Shown one piece after another: positions 56,793-64,000 of a DNA stretch of 64,000 bases. The stretch's first letter is position 1, and each line of letters opens with the position of its first letter. A program made the position numbers and the translations under genes. The notes under the pieces were generated by a model. The model did not search any database, had not been told where the DNA came from, and saw only the letters and a list, made by a program, of their open reading frames with translations. Source of the DNA: Campylobacter peloridis LMG 23910. Its GTDB lineage: Bacteria; Campylobacterota; Campylobacteria; Campylobacterales; Campylobacteraceae. The stretch covers positions 1,488,001 through 1,552,000 of the forward strand of contig NZ_CP007766.1 of assembly GCF_000816785.1 (NCBI RefSeq). Reading direction: 5' to 3'.

Positions 56793-57232
56793 TATTTATC
56801 TACTATCATTGCTTTAAGTTCTGCTTGTGCGACTAATTGTCCATCAACAAAAGCTTTACCTTCAAAAATCCACATATTACCGCGATTTTTAACCACACTC
56901 ATTTCATAATCAAGTCTATCCCCTGGACGCACTGGGTTTCTAAATTTAGCATTATCAATACCTGTAAAATACACCACCTTAGATGATGGATCTACTTTTT
57001 CATCCATACTTTCAAAAGCCAAAACCCCGCCTGTTTGAGCCATACCTTCTAGTATCAAAACACCAGGATATATAGGATGATCAGGAAAATGTCCCATAAA
57101 AACATGATCGCTTATGCTAATATTTTTATAACCTCTAACAATTTCTTTATTTTTTAATTCTACGATTTTATCTACAAGCAAAAATGGATACCTATGTGGT
57201 AAAATTTTTTGAATTTGCATAACATCTATCAT
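56792..57232 (-). CDS. fabZ: 3-hydroxyacyl-ACP dehydratase FabZ
   Basis: FabZ removes water from 3-hydroxyacyl-ACP in fatty acid elongation and competes with LpxA for the same substrate pool. The 146-residue hot-dog protein has [15 protein letters not shown], the catalytic His in [12 protein letters not shown] and the catalytic Glu in [11 protein letters not shown]. It opens the leftward series with lpxA, clpX, mreB and mreC; a 61-base gap separates it from queH. Confidence 0.96.
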   Translation of the reverse strand: MIDVMQIQKILPHRYPFLLVDKIVELKNKEIVRGYKNISISDHVFMGHFPDHPIYPGVLILEGMAQTGGVLAFESMDEKVDPSSKVVYFTGIDNAKFRNPVRPGDRLDYEMSVVKNRGNMWIFEGKAFVDGQLVAQAELKAMIVDK

Positions 57233-57293
57233 AAATTAAACCTTAAAATATATTCAAAATTCAGATTTTACAAAAAAATTACTAATAAAATGG

Positions 57294-58373
57294 TTAATTT
57301 AACAACTTAATAATTTTTTCTTTAGTATCAAAATAAATTTCGCTTTTTGCCATAAATTCATAACTTCCTTGAGTAATATTTTCTACAATAATCACAGGTG
57401 AAAGATCATAAAAACCAAATTTTTTTTGCCTTATTTTAAGCTCTTGATTTATTTTTAAAGGATTTTTAAAAAAATCATCAAAATTTTTAAATTTATTTTT
57501 AAGCAAAACATTAAAATAATCAAAACTCCATATATTTATCTCATCTTTAAAGCTTTTATAAAATTTCAAACTCTCTTCATTTATACTAAATTTTGTATAA
57601 GAATTTTTAAAATGAGAATAAAACAAAATATAAGCTTTTATCGCTTTTTTATTGTGTTTTACTAAAGCACTTAATAAACGATAATTTAAAAATTTCTCTC
57701 TTTGAATTTCAAATTTAATGCCCTTTTTTTCTAAATTTTTTATTTGCTTATAAAATTTAATTTTTTCTTCTATACTTGATGGTAGAATTTGCTTATTTAT
57801 AGGACACATTAGCTCATCTATAAAATTTTTATTTTGTTTTTGTTTAGCAAGTGCATAAATACAACCGCAATAATTTTGATGATAAAGCATATCTTTTTTT
57901 GCTAAAGCAAATTGCATCTGAGTGCCGCCATTTTTTCTAAAATCAGGTGCTAAAAATTCTATATCAAATTTATCACATTCTTTTTGTAAGGCATTTTTTA
58001 ATTGCTCTAAATCTTTTTTTGGAGAAGTTAAAAGAGTAGTAGTTAATTTGTTTTCACCAATTTTTTTAGCAAATTCTACGCTTTTTTGCATTCTAAAATC
58101 AAAACAAATTTGACATCTTGCACCTTTTTCTGGCTCATTTTCATAACCTTTTACTATATTTAGCCATTTTTCATAATCATATTCTCCCTTAAATAGCTTT
58201 ATACCTATTTTTTTGCAACTTCTTTTTACATCTAAAAATCTAAGTTCATATTCGCTATATGGATGAATATTTGGATCGTAAAAAAAGCCTATAATATTTT
58301 CATTTGGATAAGCTTTTTTTAATTCTTGTATAAAATAGTGAGAATCAACACTACAGCAAATATGCACTAACAT
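57294..58373 (-). CDS. queH: Epoxyqueuosine reductase QueH with C-terminal extension
   Basis: QueH (DUF208) makes queuosine from epoxyqueuosine in tRNA with an iron-sulfur cluster. The 359-residue protein has the cysteine motifs in place: HICCSVDSH at the start, RCQICFDFR near residue 90 and NYCGCIYAL near 168. The conserved part ends near 205; the remaining 150 residues are lysine-rich and helical, longer than most QueH proteins. It overlaps bcp by 7 bases. Confidence 0.88.
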   Translation of the reverse strand: MLVHICCSVDSHYFIQELKKAYPNENIIGFFYDPNIHPYSEYELRFLDVKRSCKKIGIKLFKGEYDYEKWLNIVKGYENEPEKGARCQICFDFRMQKSVEFAKKIGENKLTTTLLTSPKKDLEQLKNALQKECDKFDIEFLAPDFRKNGGTQMQFALAKKDMLYHQNYCGCIYALAKQKQNKNFIDELMCPINKQILPSSIEEKIKFYKQIKNLEKKGIKFEIQREKFLNYRLLSALVKHNKKAIKAYILFYSHFKNSYTKFSINEESLKFYKSFKDEINIWSFDYFNVLLKNKFKNFDDFFKNPLKINQELKIRQKKFGFYDLSPVIIVENITQGSYEFMAKSEIYFDTKEKIIKLLN

Positions 58374-58828
58374 AAATCGTTTAGAACCTTTAGTGCGTGA
58401 TCTTTTGTTTTGACATTTTTATAAATTTTTTCTATTTTTCCATTTTCATCTATGACAAAAGTAGATCTTATCAAGCCTTCATATTCTTTACCATAATTTT
58501 TTTTAATTCCCCAAGCTCCATAAAGCTTGCAAACTTCTTTTTGACTATCGCTTAATAATATATGTTTTAAATTATGCTTTTGAATAAAATTTACATGAGA
58601 TTTAACACTATCTGGACTAATACCTATTATAACAGCATTTTTATCTAAAAAATCATCATAAAATTTAGTAAAATCACAAGCTTCTAAAGTGCAACCTGGA
58701 GTATTATCTTTTGGATAAAAATACAAAATTATTTTTTTACCAAAAAAATCTTTTAAAGATACATTAATTCCATCTTGATTTAAAAGCTCAAAAACAGGAG
58801 CTTTATCGCCTATTTGCAATTCTTTCAT
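58367..58828 (-). CDS. bcp: Thiol peroxidase Bcp (peroxiredoxin)
   Basis: Bcp reduces hydroperoxides with electrons from thioredoxin. The 153-residue protein has the peroxidatic cysteine in the motif DNTPGCTLEACDF (Cys46) and the resolving Cys51 five residues on, as in the E. coli type. Length is normal. It lies between queH (7-base overlap) and the tautomerase (4-base overlap). Confidence 0.95.
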   Translation of the reverse strand: MKELQIGDKAPVFELLNQDGINVSLKDFFGKKIILYFYPKDNTPGCTLEACDFTKFYDDFLDKNAVIIGISPDSVKSHVNFIQKHNLKHILLSDSQKEVCKLYGAWGIKKNYGKEYEGLIRSTFVIDENGKIEKIYKNVKTKDHALKVLNDLC

Positions 58829-59031
58829 TTTTTTGCCTTTAATCTTAAATTTTCTACACTTTCACCACTAAAACCTATATTAAATGGTTCTATATCTTCT
58901 AAAATAACTACTATATTTTGCTTTGGTTTATTATATTTTTCATGCAAAAGCTTGGTTATATCGTGTATTAAATTTTGCTTTTGTTCTTTGCTAAATTCTG
59001 GCTTTGCTAATTTAATATTTACTATAGGCAT
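58825..59031 (-). CDS. 4-oxalocrotonate tautomerase-family enzyme (DmpI-like)
   Basis: The 68-residue protein begins MPIVNIKLAKPEF, so after Met removal the N-terminal proline is the likely catalytic base of this family. The frame is open four more codons, but the proline, the strong GGAGGG ribosome site four bases upstream of this ATG and the family length fix the start. It also carries the typical LIHDITKLLHEKY helix. The physiological substrate is unknown. It heads the leftward group with bcp and queH. Confidence 0.9.
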   Translation of the reverse strand: MPIVNIKLAKPEFSKEQKQNLIHDITKLLHEKYNKPKQNIVVILEDIEPFNIGFSGESVENLRLKAKK

Positions 59032-59035
59032 AATT

Positions 59036-59041
59036 CCCTCC
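59036..59041 (-). promoter_or_regulatory. Ribosome-binding site deciding the start of the tautomerase
   Basis: GGAGGG on the minus strand is four bases before the ATG at 59031 and too far downstream of nothing else to serve the earlier in-frame codons. It selects the start that places Pro at position 2, the catalytic residue. Confidence 0.7.
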
Positions 59042-59127
59042 AAAAATAAAATACTATCAAAAAATTACCAAAAAAATACCAAGATACAAACATTTTTTAA
59101 AGTTTCGCTAATTATTAAACATATTTT

Positions 59128-59136
59128 TGATAAAAT
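59128..59136 (+). promoter_or_regulatory. Putative extended -10 element for ilvE
   Basis: TGATAAAAT is an extended -10 with the hexamer TAAAAT at 59131-59136, 26 bases upstream of the ilvE ATG at 59163. Confidence 0.5.
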
Positions 59137-59162
59137 TACCCTTATTTTAAAAAGGTTTGTTT

Positions 59163-60077
59163 ATGATTAGGGCAAAAAAAATTTGGATGGATGGAAAAAT
59201 TGTTGATTTTGATGATGCAAAAATTCATGTTTTAACACATTCTTTGCATTATGCAAATGCTGTATTTGAAGGTACAAGAGCTTATAAAACACAAAATGGT
59301 TTAGCTATTTTTAGATTAAAAGAGCATACTAAAAGACTTTTAGAATCAGCTAAAATTACTTTAATCAATCCATCTTTTTCTCAAGAAGAGCTTGAAAAAG
59401 CACAAATAGAACTTTTAAGAGTAAATGATTTTCAAAATAACACTTACATTCGTCCTATTATCTTTTTAGGTGATGGCATTATGGGGCTTTATCATGCTAA
59501 AGCACCAGTTAGAGTAGCTATTGCTGCTTGGGAATGGGGTGCGTATTTGGGTGATGAGGGTTTAGAAAAAGGCATAAAAGTAAAAATCGCATCTTTTGCA
59601 AGAAATAGTGTAAAATCAAGCCTAGGCAAGGCAAAAGCAAGTGCGAATTATTTAAACTCCCAAATGGCTAAATTTGAAGCTATTGAAGCAGGATATGAAG
59701 AAGCATTAATGCTTGATGAGGAAGGATTTATCGCTGAGGGAACGGGAGAGTGTTTTTTTATGGTTAAAGATGATAAATTAATCACACCTCCAAATGATTT
59801 TTCATTAAAAAGCATTACTCAAGATACGGTTTTAAAAATCGCTCATGATTTAGGCATAAGCGTTGTGCGTCAAAGAATTTCAAGAGATGAAGTTTATGTA
59901 GCAGATGAAGCATTTTTTACAGGAACTGCTGCAGAAATAACTCCTATAAATAATATAGATGCAAGAATTATAGGAAATGGAAAAAGAGGTGAGCTTACTA
60001 AAAAGCTTCAAAATGCTTATTTTGATATAGTTTATGGGCGTAACGAAAAATACGCTTCTATGCTAACTTATATTTAA
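59163..60077 (+). CDS. ilvE: Branched-chain amino acid aminotransferase
   Basis: IlvE makes isoleucine, leucine and valine from their keto acids with glutamate. The 304-residue fold-type IV PLP enzyme has HSLHYANAVFEGTRAY, the lysine region SLGKAKASANYLNSQ near residue 160 and EGTGECFFMVK plus FFTGTAAEITPI. The ATG at 59163 is preferred over a TTG two codons earlier. It opens a rightward group with the SPFH protein and two DUF2393-like proteins. Confidence 0.96.
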   Translation: MIRAKKIWMDGKIVDFDDAKIHVLTHSLHYANAVFEGTRAYKTQNGLAIFRLKEHTKRLLESAKITLINPSFSQEELEKAQIELLRVNDFQNNTYIRPIIFLGDGIMGLYHAKAPVRVAIAAWEWGAYLGDEGLEKGIKVKIASFARNSVKSSLGKAKASANYLNSQMAKFEAIEAGYEEALMLDEEGFIAEGTGECFFMVKDDKLITPPNDFSLKSITQDTVLKIAHDLGISVVRQRISRDEVYVADEAFFTGTAAEITPINNIDARIIGNGKRGELTKKLQNAYFDIVYGRNEKYASMLTYI

Positions 60078-60086
60078 AGGAAATAA

Positions 60087-61157
60087 ATGCCAGCTGACTT
60101 AAATGATTATTTTAATAAAAAAAACAATCAAAACAATAACAAACAAAATTTGAATTTCAAAACTCCGGAATTTAATTTTAAAGGTTTTGGGAAATTTTCT
60201 CCACTAATTTATAGTGCAATTGCTATTATTTTGGTTTTTGCATTATTTAAACCTTTTGCTATTGTTAACTCAGGGGAAATGGGAATTAAATCCACCACAG
60301 GTAAATATAGCCCAACTCCTTTAGAACCAGGACTTCATTTTTTTATGCCAGTATTGCAAAAAATTACCATAGTAGATACAAGAGTAAGGCAAATTAACTA
60401 TGCTTCTGTCGAAGGTGTAAATGAAAATTTACATATAGGATCAGGTGTAGTTAATAAAAATAGCATTTCAGTGCTTGATTCAAGAGGATTGCCTGTTTCT
60501 ATTGATGTAACTGTTCAATACAGACTAAATCCTTTACAAGTTCCACAAACCATAGCAACTTGGGGATTAAACTGGGAAAATAAAATCATAGATCCAGTTG
60601 TAAGAGATGTTGTAAGAAATGTTGTAGGACAATATACAGCAGAAGAACTTCCAACTAATCGTAACACTATAGCAGTTCAAATTGATCAAGGCATTAGAAA
60701 AACGATAGAGAGTCAACCAAACGAACCAGCGGAACTGCAAGCTGTTCAGCTTAGAGAAATCATCTTGCCTTCAAAAGTAAAAGAACAAATAGAAAGGGTT
60801 CAAATAGCAAAACAAGAAGCAGAAAGAACAAAATATGAAGTTGAAAGAGCTAATCAAGAAGCATTAAAAAAAGCAGCTTTAGCTGAAGGGGAAGCAAATG
60901 CGACTATTATTAGTGCCAAAGGTAGAGCAAGTGCAGTTAAAATAGAAGCTGATGCACAAGCTTATTCAAATAGAGAAATAGCAAAAAGCTTAAATAATCC
61001 TTTGCTTGATTTAAAACAAATAGAAACTCAAAAACAATTTAATGAAGCCTTGAAAGTTAATAAAGATGCAAAAATATTTTTAACTCCAGGAGGAGCTGTA
61101 CCAAATATTTGGGTTGATAGTAAAGACAACAAAAGAGCTTCATCAATAACAAATTAA
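60087..61157 (+). CDS. SPFH/prohibitin-family membrane protein
   Basis: The 356-residue protein has an Asn-rich cytoplasmic start (about 1-35) and one membrane segment (about 38-56, LIYSAIAIILVFALFKPF). An SPFH (band 7) domain follows (VNSGEMGIKSTTGKYSPT, LEPGLHFFMPVLQKITIVDT), and a long coiled coil (about 225-300: RVQIAKQEAERTKYEVERA). This matches HflK/prohibitin-like proteins that form ring scaffolds in the inner membrane and control FtsH-type proteases. It starts 10 bases after ilvE and precedes two DUF2393-like genes. Confidence 0.88.
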   Translation: MPADLNDYFNKKNNQNNNKQNLNFKTPEFNFKGFGKFSPLIYSAIAIILVFALFKPFAIVNSGEMGIKSTTGKYSPTPLEPGLHFFMPVLQKITIVDTRVRQINYASVEGVNENLHIGSGVVNKNSISVLDSRGLPVSIDVTVQYRLNPLQVPQTIATWGLNWENKIIDPVVRDVVRNVVGQYTAEELPTNRNTIAVQIDQGIRKTIESQPNEPAELQAVQLREIILPSKVKEQIERVQIAKQEAERTKYEVERANQEALKKAALAEGEANATIISAKGRASAVKIEADAQAYSNREIAKSLNNPLLDLKQIETQKQFNEALKVNKDAKIFLTPGGAVPNIWVDSKDNKRASSITN

Positions 61158-61172
61158 AAACAAAGAGTAGCA

Positions 61173-61709
61173 ATGGATGCACAAAAAATACGAGAGCAAA
61201 TACTTTTTTATATTTCTCATTTGCAGCTGATTGACTTTTTAGTCATTGTATTAGTTGTGTTTTTTTTCGTTGCTACTTTATTTATAGCACTTTTTATAAG
61301 ACATAAGGCAAATTTTGCCTTTATTGTGATTTTTCTAGGAATTTTATGTTCCATTTCTATGGCATATCTTGGATATTTTTTAATAGATACTGTAGTAAGA
61401 TCAAGAATTGTTAATATTGATTATTACAAATATTTCACTTATGATAACTCTTTAAGCATTGAATATAGTCTAAAAAATACTTCTAAAAATAATTTTCAAT
61501 ATTGCAAAATTTCTATTAGCGTTCATAAAAAACCAACAGACGATAGTAAAATTCAAAAATTTTTATATAGCATAAAACCCATAAGAAGCAAATCAATTAT
61601 TTTAGAAAAAACTATAAAACCTGATCAAACTATAAATCTTAGGACAAAAATTTCCGATTTTAAAAGTGAAGAAAAATTTGAGATTAAAATAAATTCAAAG
61701 TGTTTTTAA
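61173..61709 (+). CDS. DUF2393-like membrane protein (first of a pair)
   Basis: The 178-residue protein has two membrane segments (about 17-42 and 50-73) followed by a periplasmic or cytoplasmic domain of beta strands (YSLKNTSKNNFQYCKISISV, DQTINLRTKISDF) that looks like an immunoglobulin-type sandwich. I recognise the arrangement from DUF2393 proteins of Campylobacterota; no function is established. The stop overlaps the start of the second copy (TAATG). Confidence 0.75.
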   Translation: MDAQKIREQILFYISHLQLIDFLVIVLVVFFFVATLFIALFIRHKANFAFIVIFLGILCSISMAYLGYFLIDTVVRSRIVNIDYYKYFTYDNSLSIEYSLKNTSKNNFQYCKISISVHKKPTDDSKIQKFLYSIKPIRSKSIILEKTIKPDQTINLRTKISDFKSEEKFEIKINSKCF

Positions 61710-62239
61710 TGGGATATTTTACTCTTTTTCATATTTTAATAATCATTATAATGCTAATATCTACGGCATTAATTTGGCTTTTACTTTTTTTAAAAATATC
61801 TAATAAAAAAAATATGTTTATTTTTTGTGGTATTAGTTTAGTTCTAGCTATTATTTTAACTATATCATTATTACAAACAATTGATCAATACACTAAAAAA
61901 GCAAGTCTAAGTAATTTTTCAACTTATAGAAGATTAGCAACTGAAAGCATTATCATTAAAGGAAGAGTAACCAATGATACAAATTTTAAAATTTCCAAAT
62001 GTTTTTTAGAGCTAAGAATAATCGATGATAATAAAAAACATGAAATCAGTGGCGAAATTTTCAATCAAAACAATTTCGATAGTATAAAACAAGCCAATAA
62101 ACAACAAAGAGATGTATCTTACAATATCAACATAGCAAATAACCTTTTAGGTCATACATATAAAGATTTTTCATTTGAGGTGGCTTTACCACCTCATTAT
62201 CAAAGTTATAAAATTTTCAAGCAATTAAAATGCAAATAA
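61709..62239 (+). CDS. DUF2393-like membrane protein (second of a pair)
   Basis: The 176-residue protein has the same plan as the preceding one: two membrane segments (about 5-29 and 38-58) and a beta-rich tail (TESIIIKGRVTNDTNFKISK, FSFEVALPPHYQSYK). Sequence identity between the two is low but the layout is matched, suggesting an old duplication. A GTG lies three codons earlier, but the ATG at 61709 overlaps the upstream stop as TAATG and is preferred. Function unknown. Confidence 0.72.
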   Translation: MGYFTLFHILIIIIMLISTALIWLLLFLKISNKKNMFIFCGISLVLAIILTISLLQTIDQYTKKASLSNFSTYRRLATESIIIKGRVTNDTNFKISKCFLELRIIDDNKKHEISGEIFNQNNFDSIKQANKQQRDVSYNINIANNLLGHTYKDFSFEVALPPHYQSYKIFKQLKCK

Positions 62240-62241
62240 TT

Positions 62242-62257
62242 TTATTTTATAAAATAA
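62242..62257. terminator. AT-only palindrome between converging DUF2393-like and purF genes
   Basis: A perfect 16-base palindrome (TTATTTTATAAAATAA) begins in the purF stop codon and lies just after the DUF2393-like stop. With no G-C pairs it would be a weak bidirectional terminator. Confidence 0.3.
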
Positions 62258-63582
62258 TCTCCATCAAAACTTATTAAAGAGTATTTTCTTTCATCGCCTA
62301 TACTTGAAACTAGCTCATTAATATCCAAAAAAGTCAAACTATCTGCACCTGTGTATTCTCTAACCTCTTCAACGCTTTTGTTAGCTGAGATTAGTTCTTC
62401 AAAAGTAGGTGTATCTATACCATAAATATCAGGAAATTTTATTTCAGGACAAGCTATAGCTAAATGAATTTTTCTTGCACCTGCTTGTTTTAAAAGAGAA
62501 ATTATTTTTTTAGAAGTTGTTCCTCTTACAACACTATCATCAATTACAACTATATCTTTACCTTCTAAAACTTTTTTCATAGGATTTAGTTTAAGTTTTA
62601 CTTTTAAATTTCTCATTTCTTGAGTTGGCTCTATAAAGGTTCTACCTACATAGTGGTTTCTAACTATTGCCATTTCAAGTGGAATTTTTAAATATTGTGC
62701 AAAACCTATTGCAGCACTTACTCCACTATCAGGAACTGGTACTACAAAATCTACCTTTTCTTTAAATTTTTTAGCCAAGGTTTCTCCCATTTTTTTACGC
62801 ACTTCATATACACTTTTACCCTCTAAAATACTATCAGGTCTAGCAAAATATATATATTCAAATGCACAAATTCTTGGATCTGTTTTATCAAAGACTTGAA
62901 CACTTTCAAATTCATCATTACCTTGTGTAAAAATTAGCATTTCACCTGGTTTTACATCACGGATAAATTCAGCTTCTATTAAATCAAAAGCACAAGTTTC
63001 ACTTGCAATAATATACCCTCCATCTTTCAATCTTCCTAAAGATAAAGGTCTAACCCCGTAAGGATCTCTTACAACAAAAAGCTGGTTTTTACTAGCAAGC
63101 ATAAAACAATACGCACCCTTGCTTTGGCTTAGGCTTTCTATAAATCTATCTTTTAAAGTTCCTTTTTTACTTTTAGCTATCAAATGCACTACATTTTCTG
63201 TGTCCATATTAGAATGAAAAATTGCACCATTTTCAATAAGTTCTTTTCTAATTTCTTCTTTATTAATCAAATTTCCATTATGCACTAAAGAAATATCACC
63301 TAAAGAACAAGTTGCTGCAACAGGCTGTGCATCATGTAAAGAAGAATTTCCTGCTGTAGAATAACGATTATGCCCAATGGCTATCTCGCCTTTTAAATCT
63401 GCTAAAATTTGAGTATTAAAAATTTGTCCTACTTCACCTTTGGCTTTATGTGTTTTTATATTTAAACCATCGCTTACACTAATTCCACTTGCTTCTTGCC
63501 CACGATGTTGCATAGCAAACAAAGCATAATAAGCAATCGTACTTGCATTTTTTGAATTAATTACTCCAACTACTGCACACAT
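62242..63582 (-). CDS. purF: Amidophosphoribosyltransferase
   Basis: PurF makes 5-phosphoribosylamine from PRPP and glutamine, the first committed step of purine synthesis. The 446-residue protein begins MCAVVGVIN, so Cys2 becomes the N-terminal nucleophile without a propeptide. The glutaminase part has GHNRYSTAGNSSLHDAQPV (near residue 70) and the PRTase part has the PRPP loop DIVVIDDSVVRGTTSKK near 345. The 3' end converges on the DUF2393-like gene; dapB lies directly upstream with coupled ends. Confidence 0.97.
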   Translation of the reverse strand: MCAVVGVINSKNASTIAYYALFAMQHRGQEASGISVSDGLNIKTHKAKGEVGQIFNTQILADLKGEIAIGHNRYSTAGNSSLHDAQPVAATCSLGDISLVHNGNLINKEEIRKELIENGAIFHSNMDTENVVHLIAKSKKGTLKDRFIESLSQSKGAYCFMLASKNQLFVVRDPYGVRPLSLGRLKDGGYIIASETCAFDLIEAEFIRDVKPGEMLIFTQGNDEFESVQVFDKTDPRICAFEYIYFARPDSILEGKSVYEVRKKMGETLAKKFKEKVDFVVPVPDSGVSAAIGFAQYLKIPLEMAIVRNHYVGRTFIEPTQEMRNLKVKLKLNPMKKVLEGKDIVVIDDSVVRGTTSKKIISLLKQAGARKIHLAIACPEIKFPDIYGIDTPTFEELISANKSVEEVREYTGADSLTFLDINELVSSIGDERKYSLISFDGDYFIK

Positions 63583-64000
63583 TTAAATTCCTAAACAATC
63601 ATCTATATCATACAAGCCATTTTCTTGAGAAACTAACCATTTTGCACACTTTATAGCACCCTTTGCAAAAGTTGCTCTTGAAGTGGCTGTATGATTTAAT
63701 TCTATAAATTCACCTTCATTATAAAAGCCAACTCTATGAGAACCTACTATATCACCACCTCTTAAACTCATAACCGCAATTTCATCTTTACTTCTTTGAC
63801 CAATTATCCCATCTCTTCCGCTAATTCTTACTTTTTCTAAGTCCAAATTTCTAGCTTTAGCAACATTTTGCGCTAAAGTCATTGCGGTGCCACTTGGTGC
63901 ATCTTTTTTCTTATTATGATGCATTTCTAATATTTCTATATCAAAATCTTTTAAAGCTTCACTTGCTAAATATGAAAGTTTTTTTAATATGGCCACACCT
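63583..64000 (-). CDS. dapB: Dihydrodipicolinate reductase, C-terminal part (5' end outside window)
   Basis: DapB reduces dihydrodipicolinate in lysine and diaminopimelate synthesis. About 139 C-terminal residues are visible; the frame stays open to the window edge, so the start lies beyond base 64000. The visible part has the catalytic [16 protein letters not shown] (two His and Lys), [20 protein letters not shown] and the closing [13 protein letters not shown]. The stop lies directly before the purF start. Confidence 0.93.
   Translation of the reverse strand, partial: GVAILKKLSYLASEALKDFDIEILEMHHNKKKDAPSGTAMTLAQNVAKARNLDLEKVRISGRDGIIGQRSKDEIAVMSLRGGDIVGSHRVGFYNEGEFIELNHTATSRATFAKGAIKCAKWLVSQENGLYDIDDCLGI

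Noticed and set aside
1..64000. CRISPR array, rRNA, tRNA or insertion sequence
   Set aside because: No repeat-spacer pattern, no tRNA-like cloverleaf and no transposase-like frame were seen; almost every base is in a conserved gene or short gap.

Overview
The window is a dense, AT-rich (roughly 30% GC by eye) stretch of chromosome from a thermotolerant Campylobacter. The best fit is a member of the C. lari group rather than C. jejuni itself. The evidence is the protein families (PEB3, a cysteine-rich Sel1 protein, cytolethal distending toxin, PerR, CheV, CheA fused to a receiver domain, BioC/BioG, an LpxB-GreA block) and a gene order that largely follows the known C. jejuni order in blocks, with rearrangements and insertions. 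About 57 genes are present, most on the minus strand, many joined by 1-4 base stop/start overlaps. No rRNA, tRNA, CRISPR array, insertion sequence or prophage gene was seen, and no gap between genes exceeds about 215 bases. The species assignment and all comparisons with C. jejuni are from memory.

Layout. 1-8.1 kb: the 3' part of a probable DsbI-type protein, a TPR/glycosyltransferase-like protein, uvrA, then cstA with its small YbdD/YjiX-type partner. 8.1-12.7 kb: perR, a degenerate CYTH/CHAD-like protein, ubiE, xseA and serC, all read leftward. 12.7-24.4 kb: one long leftward series, rplY-pth-lptG-lysA-HAD-pheA-hisC-fliF-fliG-fliH-dxs, which ties translation, cell envelope, amino acid synthesis, the flagellar base and isoprenoid synthesis together. 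24.4-33.9 kb: another long leftward series, lpxB-greA-phosphoethanolamine transferase-metallophosphoesterase-cheV-cheA-cheW-serB-tal. The transferase carries an in-frame run of nine G, the hallmark of a Campylobacter phase-variable gene.

33.9-42.4 kb: peb3, the cytolethal distending toxin operon cdtABC, pepT, dcuC, pepE, surE, a ThiF-like E1 enzyme and an acetyltransferase. 42.4-48.1 kb: the biotin cluster (bioC, bioG, bioF with an upstream Sel1-repeat gene; bioA; bioD) and a pair of small multidrug resistance subunits with opposite predicted topologies. 48.2-52.9 kb: a secreted Ntn-type asparaginase, a Sua5/YrdC-like protein and carB. 53-59 kb: fabZ-lpxA-clpX-mreB-mreC, then queH, a peroxiredoxin and a tautomerase. 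59-64 kb: ilvE, an SPFH membrane protein with two DUF2393-like membrane proteins, purF and the 3' part of dapB.

The host-interaction theme is spread through the window: the toxin operon, PEB3 (here lacking the N-glycosylation sequon remembered for C. jejuni), a phase-variable surface-modifying enzyme inside a lipid A/chemotaxis operon, the secreted asparaginase, and chemotaxis and flagellar genes. I found no large cryptic mobile system. The strongest candidates for a second look are the phase-variable transferase, the PEB3 sequon loss, the predicted antiparallel SMR pair, the PerR-site candidate and the DUF2393/SPFH cluster.
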